A stretch of 23,562 nt of DNA from Pseudoruminococcus sp964385235. GTDB taxonomy: Bacteria > Bacillota > Clostridia > Oscillospirales > Acutalibacteraceae. Position 1 is the first letter of the stretch; each line of letters begins with the position of its first letter. Both the position numbers and the translations under genes were made by a program. Of this stretch, positions 1-6,806 are shown one piece after another. The DNA lies in contig CAYLOD010000020.1 in the NCBI GenBank assembly GCA_964385235.1, positions 1 to 23,562 of the forward strand, written 5' to 3'. The notes under the pieces were generated by a model. That model made no database searches and had not been told where the DNA came from. It saw only the letters and a program-made list of their open reading frames with translations.

Positions 1-191
1 CGTCACTGCTTATCGGTGATGAGCATTTCGGCATGGGATATGAGGGACTGGTGAACTACGGCGAACAGATATTGGAAACGATTGAAAATGATGAATTTGT
101 CAAAAATCTTGAAAAACACGCTGTAAATCCCTATACCAAATGGTGGTTGGAACAGGATCCTTACACTTTTCTGAAAGGGGGCAGACAATAA
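1..191 (+). CDS. Nitrogenase component 1, NifD-like (alpha) subunit, C-terminal end only
   Basis: Only the last 62 codons are in the window (frame from base 3, stop TAA 189-191). The residues GMGYEGLVNYGEQI match the conserved C-terminal GY-(D/E)-G helix of NifD/AnfD/VnfD-type subunits. The tail then reads PYTKWWLEQDPYTFL, which is not the classical NifD ending. The stop shares one base with the ATG of the K-like gene, as expected for translationally coupled D and K subunits. In an ungapped alignment on the GYEG motif, the position of the cofactor-binding His of NifD (His442 in Azotobacter) is Leu here, but the edge of the window leaves too little sequence to be sure. By family knowledge the protein would pair with the next gene product to form the catalytic component. 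The substrate cannot be read from this fragment. Confidence 0.75.
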   Translation, partial: SLLIGDEHFGMGYEGLVNYGEQILETIENDEFVKNLEKHAVNPYTKWWLEQDPYTFLKGGRQ

Positions 192-1528
192 TGGCAAATT
201 TGATTGAGCAGGAAAGATTCGCCTGCGCAATCGGCGCGATGCAAACTGTCGTGGCAATTCCACGCGCTGTGCCTATTCTGCACTCAGGTCCGGGCTGCGG
301 GACAATGGTAGCCGGGTTTTTTGAGCGCTCAACGGGGTACGCCGGCGGAAGCACTTCTCCGTGTACAAACTTCAGTGAAAACGAAGTTGTCTTCGGCGGC
401 GTAAATCGCCTCAGGCAGATTATTGAAAATACATACAAGGTGTTAGATACGGATCTGCAGGTAGTCCTGACCGGCTGTACCTCCGATATAGTCGGCGACG
501 ATGTAACGTCCGTTACCGATGAATTTCTGGCAGATGGAAAGCCTATCGTACACGTTGAAACCGCGGGCTTTAAGTCAAACAATTACGTTTCGCACAGCAA
601 CGTTGTAAATGCTATTATTGACCAGTATGTTGACCGGTTTATTGACGAAAATCCTGTCAGAAGCGAGAAGAATCTTGTCAATCTTTTTGCCTCCATTCCT
701 TATCAGGATCCGTTCTGGAAGGGAAATTTAGCGGAGTATAAACGACTTTTAGAGAAATTGGGTCTGAAAGTAAATATCCTGTTCGGTCCGTATTCCGACG
801 GCGTAAAAGAATGGCAAACCATTCCGCGGGCAAATTTTAATATTTTGGTTTCACCGTGGTACGGTGAGCCGATCGTGAAACATTTGGAGGAAAAATACGG
901 TCAGCCCTATTACCATTTCCGCTATCTGCCGATTGGGGCAAACGAAACTACCCGGTTCCTGAAAGAAGTCGTGGATTACTCCTTGTCACAGGGAGCGGAA
1001 ATTGACAGAGAAAAGGCTTTGGCATTTATCGAACGGGAAGAAAAAGCTTTCTATGAGGAAATTGATAATCTCGCAACGTTCCTTTTGGAGTTCAGGTACG
1101 GTTTGCCGAACCATGTTCATATTCTGCACGACGCCGGTTATGTCGTGGGTCTTACACGTTTTTTGCTCCACGAAACAGGCATAGTCCCGAAAGAACAGTT
1201 TATTGTGGACAACACGCCCAAGAAATATATTGAGCGGATCACGGCAGATTTGAAGAGTACATCGGAAAAGCGCGATATTCCCGTGTATTTTAATCCCGAC
1301 GCCGGAGCGGCACAGGATATTATACGAGGTCTGAATCATAAAGGACGCGGCTTGATTATCGGCAGCGGATGGGACAAGGAACTTGCACGGGAAAAGGGCT
1401 ATGATTTTCTGTCCGTTTCGCTCCCTACCCCGTACAGAATTGTGCTTACGACAAACTATGCCGGATTTTCCGGCGGTTTGCGCGTAATTGAAGATATTTA
1501 TGACACTGTGCTTTACACATATAAATAA
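191..1528 (+). CDS. Nitrogenase component 1, NifK-like (beta) subunit
   Basis: A 445-residue protein of the nitrogenase component 1 family. The start is the ATG at 191 overlapping the previous stop, with AAAGGGGG about 10 bases upstream; a GTG/ATG reading further upstream lies inside the D-like gene. Three cysteines in the expected contexts could hold a P-cluster-like Fe-S centre: C36 in SGPGCGT, C58 in SPCTNFSENEVVFGG and C96 in LTGCTSDIVGDD. The third spacing (38 residues) is far shorter than in NifK or NifD, where it is about 58-66. Apart from C12 there is no other cysteine, so no counterpart of the NifD cofactor Cys275, which fits a beta-type role. The length is also below that of typical NifK (over 500). 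It should receive electrons from the NifH encoded downstream. Substrate unknown. Confidence 0.88.
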   Translation: MANLIEQERFACAIGAMQTVVAIPRAVPILHSGPGCGTMVAGFFERSTGYAGGSTSPCTNFSENEVVFGGVNRLRQIIENTYKVLDTDLQVVLTGCTSDIVGDDVTSVTDEFLADGKPIVHVETAGFKSNNYVSHSNVVNAIIDQYVDRFIDENPVRSEKNLVNLFASIPYQDPFWKGNLAEYKRLLEKLGLKVNILFGPYSDGVKEWQTIPRANFNILVSPWYGEPIVKHLEEKYGQPYYHFRYLPIGANETTRFLKEVVDYSLSQGAEIDREKALAFIEREEKAFYEEIDNLATFLLEFRYGLPNHVHILHDAGYVVGLTRFLLHETGIVPKEQFIVDNTPKKYIERITADLKSTSEKRDIPVYFNPDAGAAQDIIRGLNHKGRGLIIGSGWDKELAREKGYDFLSVSLPTPYRIVLTTNYAGFSGGLRVIEDIYDTVLYTYK

Positions 1529-1542
1529 GGAGATGCGGGATT

Positions 1543-1875
1543 ATGGCTCGGATTGCGCTTGCGAGCAGCAACGGTGATGATATTGACGAGCACTTCGGCA
1601 GAGCGAAGTTTTTCAGAATATATGAGTTGACGAGGGACGGCTATTCGTTTTTGGAAAGCCGCGACGCCGTCGCCGCCTGTCAGCACGCAAGAACACACAG
1701 TAAAACCGATTTTGACAGGATCGCCGACCTGCTGTCGGACTGCGATGCCCTGCTTGTGCAAAGAATCGGTGAAGGCGCGGCGTCCTATCTGATTTCAAAA
1801 GGAGTGCGTGTCTTTGAGGTGAGCGGAAGCATTGACGCGGTACTGGGTAAATTTATCGCGGACAAACTGTTGTAA
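1543..1875 (+). CDS. NifX/NifB-C-terminal-type Fe-S cofactor carrier, copy 1
   Basis: A 110-residue protein of the dinitrogenase iron-molybdenum cofactor binding family (NifX, NafY, NifB C-terminal domain). Family marks are the start ARIALAS, the HFGRAKFFRIYEL segment near residues 17-30, a Cys/His stretch (AACQHARTH) in the middle and LSDCDALLVQRIGEGAASYL. In the family these proteins bind and shuttle NifB-co or later cofactor precursors. AAGGAG at 1527-1532 overlaps the preceding stop and serves the ATG at 1543. A same-size paralogue lies at 2113-2445. The pairing with a NifB that lacks its own NifX-like domain suggests a carrier supplied in trans; this is inference. Confidence 0.88.
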   Translation: MARIALASSNGDDIDEHFGRAKFFRIYELTRDGYSFLESRDAVAACQHARTHSKTDFDRIADLLSDCDALLVQRIGEGAASYLISKGVRVFEVSGSIDAVLGKFIADKLL

Positions 1876-1910
1876 CAGGATTGTCCGTTTGTACAAGAGG
1901 AGTGAAGGAA

Positions 1911-2072
1911 ATGCGTATAGATGAAAAACAGAACAAAGAAAATACCTTGGAAAAAGCTTTACAGGAAGTCAAGAGAATGATCGGAGAAATAAAATACGGT
2001 TCTGTCACGCTTGTGGTACAGGACGGTGTGGTTGTTCAGATCGAACGTCAGGAAAAGTTAAGGCTGAAGTAA
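1911..2072 (+). CDS. DUF2292 / YezD-like small protein
   Basis: A 53-residue protein. The ATG at 1911 is preceded by AGAGGAG (1896-1902) at good distance; a TTG at 1881 in the same frame is less likely. A charged amphipathic N-terminal half (residues 1-28) leads into IKYGSVTLVVQDGVVVQIERQEKLRL, the pattern of DUF2292/YezD proteins, where a short beta hairpin ends in Q-I-E-(K/R)-x-E-K-x-R. The biochemical role of the family is not known to me. My recollection is that it often accompanies sulfur-assimilation genes, which would fit a sulfur-related function for this operon, but I cannot check that here. It sits exactly between the two NifX-like genes in one transcription unit. Confidence 0.8.
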   Translation: MRIDEKQNKENTLEKALQEVKRMIGEIKYGSVTLVVQDGVVVQIERQEKLRLK

Positions 2073-2112
2073 TAAATCGCCTTAACTCATATGACTTCGG
2101 GAAAGGAGCAAT

Positions 2113-2445
2113 ATGTCAATAAGAGCAGCTGTGGCAAGTACGGACGGAAAAGTGATTAACAGGCATTTTGGCAAGGCTGATCGATTTTTAATCTTTGATT
2201 TAACGCACGATGGTTTTAATTATATTGAAACCAGGAGGCTGCCGCCTTGCTGCAATCAAGGGGAGCACGAGGACAATGCGTTTGAAAACGTCGCAAAAGC
2301 GCTATCCGACTGTAAAATCATACTAATCAGCAAAATAGGAGCTCCCGCGGCGGATTTTTTGGAAAGCCGGGGATTTGAAGTGTATGAATCCCCCTTCCCC
2401 ATTCACTCCGTATTAAATAAACTGATAGAGGAAATTGAGGTGTAG
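2113..2445 (+). CDS. NifX/NifB-C-terminal-type Fe-S cofactor carrier, copy 2
   Basis: A 110-residue protein of the NifX family and a clear paralogue of the gene at 1543. It shows VASTDGKVINRHFGKADRFLIFDL near the N terminus, PPCCNQGEHED in the middle (the P-x-C/H stretch of NifB C-terminal domains) and LSDCKIILISKIGAPAADFLESRGFEVYE. AAAGGAGC precedes the ATG. Its 3' end lies 4 bases before the GTG start of nifB. A carrier of NifB product or of a mature cofactor is the likely role. Having two divergent copies may mean one carrier for the precursor and one for insertion, which is inference. Confidence 0.88.
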   Translation: MSIRAAVASTDGKVINRHFGKADRFLIFDLTHDGFNYIETRRLPPCCNQGEHEDNAFENVAKALSDCKIILISKIGAPAADFLESRGFEVYESPFPIHSVLNKLIEEIEV

Positions 2446-2449
2446 CAGT

Positions 2450-3325
2450 GTGGCAATAAAATATGAAGAACTTACTGACCGGCATCCGTGTTTTGCTCTC
2501 GGGAAAAAAAGCGGCAGCGGAAGGATTCATCTTCCGATCAGTCCAACCTGCAATATTGAATGTAAATTCTGCGACCGAAAGATCAATGACTATGAAAAGC
2601 GTCCGGGAGTGACAAGAGAAGTCATAAAGCCCGAGGAAGCGGCCGATGTTATCCGAAAATCTCTGGAACTCTGTCCCGATATAACGGTCGCGGGTATTGC
2701 GGGGCCGGGGGATACTCTGGCTACCGATTACGCGCTTGAAACATTCCGTTTAATAAAAAAAGAATTTCCCTCACTTATCAAGTGCATGAGTACAAACGGG
2801 CTTTTGCTTTCCGAAAAAGCGGATAAAGTCATTGACGTCGGAATTGATTCTCTTACGGTAACAGTGAACGCGGTCGATCCGGAAATCGAGGCGAAGTTAA
2901 ACGGCGGAATCCTTTATCACGGGGAACATTACACAGGTGTGGAAGCCGCTGAGATACTTATCAAAAATCAACTTGACGGCATAAAAAAGGTAAGCGAAGC
3001 GGGAATCACCGTAAAAGTGAATACTGTTCTTGTCCCCGGGATCAATGACGACCATATTGAAAAAATCGCAAAAACGGTCAGCAAAGCCGGAGCGAAGATA
3101 TATAACATTATTCCTCTGATTCCGCAGAATGAATTATCCTGTTGTCGTGCGCCAAGCTGTATAGAAATTGACGCGGCAAGACAAAAGGCGGAAAAGTATA
3201 TTGACGTATTCCGCCACTGTCAGCGTTGCCGTGCGGACGCTGTCGGAGTCCCCGGCGGAACGGATTACGGAGATCAAATTTACATAAAACGCATTTCGCA
3301 AAAGGATACGTTTTCACATGGCTAA
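2450..3325 (+). CDS. nifB: Radical SAM cofactor-biosynthesis protein NifB (short form)
   Basis: A 291-residue NifB-type radical SAM enzyme. I chose the GTG at 2450 (GAGG about 9 bases upstream); the TTG at 2435 would overlap the preceding gene. Motifs: HPCF at residues 12-15; the SAM cluster CNIECKFC (C34, C38, C41); GPGDTL at 85-90; SCCRAPSC (C231, C232, C237); and the NifB-specific HCQRCRADAVG (C257, C260). NifB fuses two [4Fe-4S] units with insertion of a carbide to make the 8Fe core (NifB-co) of nitrogenase-type cofactors. The C-terminal NifX domain of many NifBs is absent, while two separate NifX-like genes precede it. Its presence means the D/K-like pair probably carries a complex cofactor. 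This argues against the BchNB or CfbD type, which need no NifB. Confidence 0.92.
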   Translation: MAIKYEELTDRHPCFALGKKSGSGRIHLPISPTCNIECKFCDRKINDYEKRPGVTREVIKPEEAADVIRKSLELCPDITVAGIAGPGDTLATDYALETFRLIKKEFPSLIKCMSTNGLLLSEKADKVIDVGIDSLTVTVNAVDPEIEAKLNGGILYHGEHYTGVEAAEILIKNQLDGIKKVSEAGITVKVNTVLVPGINDDHIEKIAKTVSKAGAKIYNIIPLIPQNELSCCRAPSCIEIDAARQKAEKYIDVFRHCQRCRADAVGVPGGTDYGDQIYIKRISQKDTFSHG

Positions 3326-3369
3326 TCACCATCGATCTTAAATAAAGAAGATGAAAGGAAGAAACCAAA

Positions 3370-4224
3370 ATGGCAAAAGAAATCAGGCAAATCGCAATAT
3401 ACGGGAAAGGAGGCATAGGAAAATCGACGACGACCCAAAATCTGACGGCCGGGCTGGTTGAACGGGGCAGTAAAGTAATGGTAGTCGGCTGTGATCCGAA
3501 AGCGGATTCCACAAGGCTTCTTTTAGGCGGACTGGCGCAAAAAACCGTTTTGGATACTATCCGTGAAGAAGGCGACGATGTCGATCTGGATCAGATTCTC
3601 AAGGAAGGCTTTAAGGGAACGCGCTGTGTGGAATCGGGCGGACCGGAACCGGGCGTCGGATGCGCCGGCAGAGGCATTATCACAGCCATAGGACTTTTGG
3701 AAAATTTAGGCGCTTATACGGATGATTTGGACTATGTGTTCTATGATGTTTTGGGAGATGTTGTCTGCGGCGGGTTTGCCATGCCGATCAGAGAAGGCAA
3801 GGCAAAGGAAATTTATATCGTGGCAAGCGGAGAAATGATGGCACTTTACGCCGCCAATAATATTTCAAAGGGAATCGCCAGATATGCGCGTCAGGGCGGA
3901 GTTCGTTTGGGAGGCATTATCTGCAACAGCAGAAATGTTGACCGTGAGATTGAAGTCGTGCGGGCTTTCGCGGAAGAACTCGGTACACAGCTGATCCATT
4001 TTGTGCCGCGTGACAATGTTGTTCAGCGGGCGGAAATTCGTAAAAAGACGGTCATTGAATTTCAGCCCAAATGTCATCAGGCAGATGAATACCGTGAATT
4101 GGCAAGAAAAATCGAAAACAATACCAAATTTGTAATACCCAAACCGGTCACTCAGGAACGGTTGGAAGAAATCCTTATGGAGTATGGGTTAATTGACAAT
4201 TTAGAGGATAATTACAATATTTAA
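3370..4224 (+). CDS. nifH: Nitrogenase iron protein NifH-type reductase
   Basis: A 284-residue Fe protein with every key element of the family. The P-loop GKGGIGKST is at residues 12-20, CDPKADSTR (switch) follows at 41-49, and the cluster ligands are C98 (GVGCAGRG) and C133 (DVVCGGFAMPI). R101 corresponds to the arginine that DraT ADP-ribosylates in some diazotrophs. As a dimer it would bind one [4Fe-4S] cluster and pass electrons to the D/K-like component with ATP hydrolysis. AAAGGAAG lies before the ATG. The end at 4224 leaves 12 bases before the cysteine desulfurase start. Sequence similarity is to NifH/AnfH/MarH rather than to BchL or CfbC, judged by eye; a tree is needed to separate these. 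Confidence 0.95.
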   Translation: MAKEIRQIAIYGKGGIGKSTTTQNLTAGLVERGSKVMVVGCDPKADSTRLLLGGLAQKTVLDTIREEGDDVDLDQILKEGFKGTRCVESGGPEPGVGCAGRGIITAIGLLENLGAYTDDLDYVFYDVLGDVVCGGFAMPIREGKAKEIYIVASGEMMALYAANNISKGIARYARQGGVRLGGIICNSRNVDREIEVVRAFAEELGTQLIHFVPRDNVVQRAEIRKKTVIEFQPKCHQADEYRELARKIENNTKFVIPKPVTQERLEEILMEYGLIDNLEDNYNI

Positions 4225-4236
4225 GTGAGGTGCGGA

Positions 4237-5427
4237 ATGTATATATATGCGGATAATGCCGCAACGACCAAACTCGGCGCGGCGGCAAAAAAGGCAATGC
4301 TTCCTTACCTTGATGAACTGTATGGGAATCCTTCCAGTCTGCATAGCGCGGGACAGCGCGCTAAGGAAACGTTAAATCGGGCGCGGGAAGATGTTGCCGC
4401 GGCAATAGGAGCAAAAAATTCTTCGGAAATCACATTTACGTCCGGCGGAAGCGAGTCTGATAATCAGGCCATTATCTCAGCGGCGGAACTCGGTGCGAAA
4501 AAAGGGAAAAAACATATCATTTCCACAAAATTCGAGCATCACGCCGTTCTTCACACATTGGATAAATTGGAAAAGCAGGGCTTTGAGATAACTCTGCTGA
4601 GTCCAGATCGGAATGGACTTATAAGCGCCGGTGATGTCAAGACCGCGCTGCGTGATGATACAGCGCTTGTTTCTGTAATGTATGCAAATAATGAAATCGG
4701 AACCGTTCAGCCGATCTCTGAAATCGGAACCATCTGCCGCGAAAAGGGTGTTCTGTTCCACACCGACGCTGTGCAGGCGGCCGGACATTTGTCTATTGAC
4801 GTCAATAAGCAAAACATTGATTTGCTGTCTGTCTCCGCACATAAGTTTCACGGTCCAAAAGGGGTTGGCGCGCTCTACGCCAGACGCGGAGTGCCGCTTG
4901 TACGCCTGATTGAAGGCGGCGGTCAGGAAAAAGGCAGACGTGCCGGAACAGAAAACGTCATGGGGATTGTCGGTCTTGCATCGGCATTAAAGGACGCCGC
5001 TGCGAAAATCGATCGGAACACCACTTACATCAGCGCGATTCGCGACCGGATAATCGATGGCTTGCTTGAAATCCCGAACACGATTTTAAATGGAGATCGT
5101 ACAAAACGGCTTGCCGGAAATATCAATGTCAGTTTTGAAGGAATTGAGGGCGAAAGTCTTCTTCTTTTGCTTAATGACAAGGGGATTGCCGCCTCGTCGG
5201 GTTCAGCCTGCACATCCTCCTCCCTTTTGCCGAGTCACGTTCTTCTTTCCATAGGCGTTCCTAAGGAGGTTGCGCACGGATCGCTCAGACTTTCCTTGAG
5301 CGAATATAATACGTTGGACGAAGCTGAATATATCATACAGTCGGTCAAAGAGGCTGTTTCAGAACTGCGCGATATTTCGCCCGTTTGGGACGATATCGGA
5401 AGGGGCGTGAAAAACCATGTTATATAG
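4237..5427 (+). CDS. nifS: Cysteine desulfurase, NifS/IscS family
   Basis: A 396-residue PLP enzyme. The start is the ATG at 4237, behind GAGG at 4227-4230; the GTG at 4225 abuts the nifH stop and would leave no ribosome site. It opens with the family signature YADNAATT. FEHHAV (about residues 99-104), DAVQAAGH, and the PLP lysine K203 in SAHKFHGPKG follow. The catalytic cysteine is C325 in SSGSACTSSS; the two-serine context and short loop are of the NifS/group I type. It removes sulfur from cysteine for Fe-S assembly. Its last 11 bases overlap the nifU-like gene, so desulfurase and scaffold are translationally coupled and dedicated to this operon. Confidence 0.93.
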   Translation: MYIYADNAATTKLGAAAKKAMLPYLDELYGNPSSLHSAGQRAKETLNRAREDVAAAIGAKNSSEITFTSGGSESDNQAIISAAELGAKKGKKHIISTKFEHHAVLHTLDKLEKQGFEITLLSPDRNGLISAGDVKTALRDDTALVSVMYANNEIGTVQPISEIGTICREKGVLFHTDAVQAAGHLSIDVNKQNIDLLSVSAHKFHGPKGVGALYARRGVPLVRLIEGGGQEKGRRAGTENVMGIVGLASALKDAAAKIDRNTTYISAIRDRIIDGLLEIPNTILNGDRTKRLAGNINVSFEGIEGESLLLLLNDKGIAASSGSACTSSSLLPSHVLLSIGVPKEVAHGSLRLSLSEYNTLDEAEYIIQSVKEAVSELRDISPVWDDIGRGVKNHVI

Positions 5428-5851
5428 TGAGAAAGTAATGGATCACTTCCGCCACCCGAGAAATGTGGGGAAAATAGAAGACGCCGACGGTATCGGCGAA
5501 GCCGGCAATGTCGTTTGCGGCGATATTATGAAAATTTATATTAAAGTGGAAAATGATATTATTACCGATGTAAAGTTCAACACCTTTGGCTGCGGAAGCG
5601 CCATAGCGTCGAGTTCCATGGCAACGGAAATGATAAAGGGGAAACCGATTTCCGAGGCCCTGCAGCTTACAAACAAAGCTGTTGCCGAAGCACTCGACGG
5701 ACTTCCGGCGCACAAACTGCACTGCTCCGTTCTCGCAGAAGAAGCGGTACGGGCAGCGGTTCGGGATTACTACGATAAAAACGGGATTCCCTACGATCCG
5801 CTTGAGTTTGCAGCAGGTTGCAGCAGTTGCGCAGGTATGTGTGAAGGATAA
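5417..5851 (+). CDS. nifU: Fe-S cluster scaffold, NifU N-terminal/IscU type with Cys-rich tail
   Basis: A 144-residue scaffold starting inside the end of nifS (GGAAGGGG upstream at 5399-5406). The three scaffold cysteines are C34 (VVCGD), C59 (FGCGSAIASS) and C103 (LHCSVLAEEA), and D36 follows the first. Full NifU proteins add a [2Fe-2S] ferredoxin domain and a NFU domain; here both are missing. In their place is a short tail, GCSSCAGMC, giving C135, C138 and C142 (CX2CX3C). The protein would build [4Fe-4S] units for NifH and NifB. The tail could bind a cluster or metal of its own, which is inference. It is the last gene before the terminator. Confidence 0.92.
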   Translation: MLYSEKVMDHFRHPRNVGKIEDADGIGEAGNVVCGDIMKIYIKVENDIITDVKFNTFGCGSAIASSSMATEMIKGKPISEALQLTNKAVAEALDGLPAHKLHCSVLAEEAVRAAVRDYYDKNGIPYDPLEFAAGCSSCAGMCEG

Positions 5852-5953
5852 CGCCTTGTATGAAAAGTTACCGAGTTTCATACAGAAAATAAAAAAAATT
5901 ATATCCGACATATAGACACGGAACAGAAATAAAAGCATAAGGGTAAAAAAGAC

Positions 5954-5985
5954 ACCTCCCGGCTGTAACAGCCGGGAGGTATTTT
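5954..5985 (+). terminator. Bidirectional intrinsic terminator at the end of the nif-like operon
   Basis: A perfect 12-bp stem (5954-5965 with 5969-5980) with a 3-base loop is followed by ATTTTGT on the + strand. On the - strand a run of T (bases 5945-5950 are A) follows the same stem. It ends the nif-like operon and also serves the convergent pseudogene. Confidence 0.9.
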
Positions 5986-6012
5986 GTATCAGCCGTAAAA
6001 CGGAAGTTGCCG

Positions 6013-6694
6013 CTAAAGATATATTTCGCATTCTTTGCGGACAGAGCAGACTTTTTTTATCGCCAAGGCAGCAACGGAAACCATAGCTTCGTTTACTTTT
6101 CTCACGTTTTGCGGGCAAACGGAAACATAACACATACAGTAAATACACTTTTTCCCGTCAGTCGTCTTAGGCGCGTTTATATTAATTGCCAGCACAGGAC
6201 ACTTTTCAACGCAAAGACCGTATTCCGTGCAGGCGGAACCCGCCTTTGGAACAAGGGCGACGTTTCCGGCTTTTTATAACCTGTTTCCGTGGGAATCACG
6301 GGGTTTTTCAGTTCGCCGCTTCGGAGCTTATCATCGATTTTTTCGCAACAGCGGAAACCGCGGCGATAACCCGAAAGCCGCATTTTTCAGCGGCGTCTTT
6401 TATTTGAGCAAGGGTGTCCTCGCAGACAGGTTCCCGTAAACAACCAAAAGTACGCATTTTGCGCCGTTTCCCTTTAGCCCGCTAAGCCTTTCAAGAGCGA
6501 TTTGCGTAGCAAGACCTCCAAACGACGGCATCGCGATAAGTACCACATTATCTTATTAAAAAAACGGCTTATGAATAATCGGCATTCGCGATGGAAAGGC
6601 CTATGATGTCAACGGACGGCCAACCGTTCATAGGCGCTTTTGAAACCTTTTCTGTTCCTCCCGCAGGGCTGAAGATGATTTGTAAATATTTCAT
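6013..6694 (-). pseudogene. Decayed EFR1-type flavodoxin-ferredoxin fusion
   Basis: No single frame is open, but pieces of one protein follow each other on the - strand. The start, ATG at 6694-6692 with AGGAAAAG upstream, reads MKYLQIIFSPAGGTEKVSKA and stops after about 40 codons. Then VVLIAMPSFGG...ALERLSGLKGNGAKCVLLVVYGN, a frame change to DTLAQIKDAAEKCGFRVIAAVSAVA, another to KLRSGELKNPVIP, and a third to GSACTEYGLCVEKCPVLAI and KKCIYCMCYVSVCPQNVRKV, ending TAG at 6015-6013. This is a flavodoxin-like N-terminal part plus a two-cluster ferredoxin C-terminal part. It has at least three frameshifts, an internal deletion near 6560, and two damaged cluster motifs (CTEYGLC lacks its second Cys; CIYCMCY has Cys and its neighbour rearranged). 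It would have been an electron carrier. Conserved codons outside the breaks suggest recent decay. Confidence 0.85.
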
Positions 6695-6806
6695 ATGTAT
6701 ACTTTTCCTGATATGTAAAATTTAAATTCGTACATTTTTATTCTAACGGTTATATTTTAAATGTTTTATTTCGTTTAAAATTGTGTCACCAACGGCGTCG
6801 CTTTAA

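Noticed and set aside
3370..4224. CfbC or BchL (F430 or chlorophyll pathway) instead of NifH
   Set aside because: The NifB, NifX, NifS and NifU neighbours imply a complex Fe-S cofactor, which those systems do not use.
1..5851. Standard molybdenum nitrogenase operon for N2 fixation
   Set aside because: The K-like subunit is too short, and no nifE, nifN, nifV or molybdate transport gene is visible. The missing upstream part keeps this from being final.
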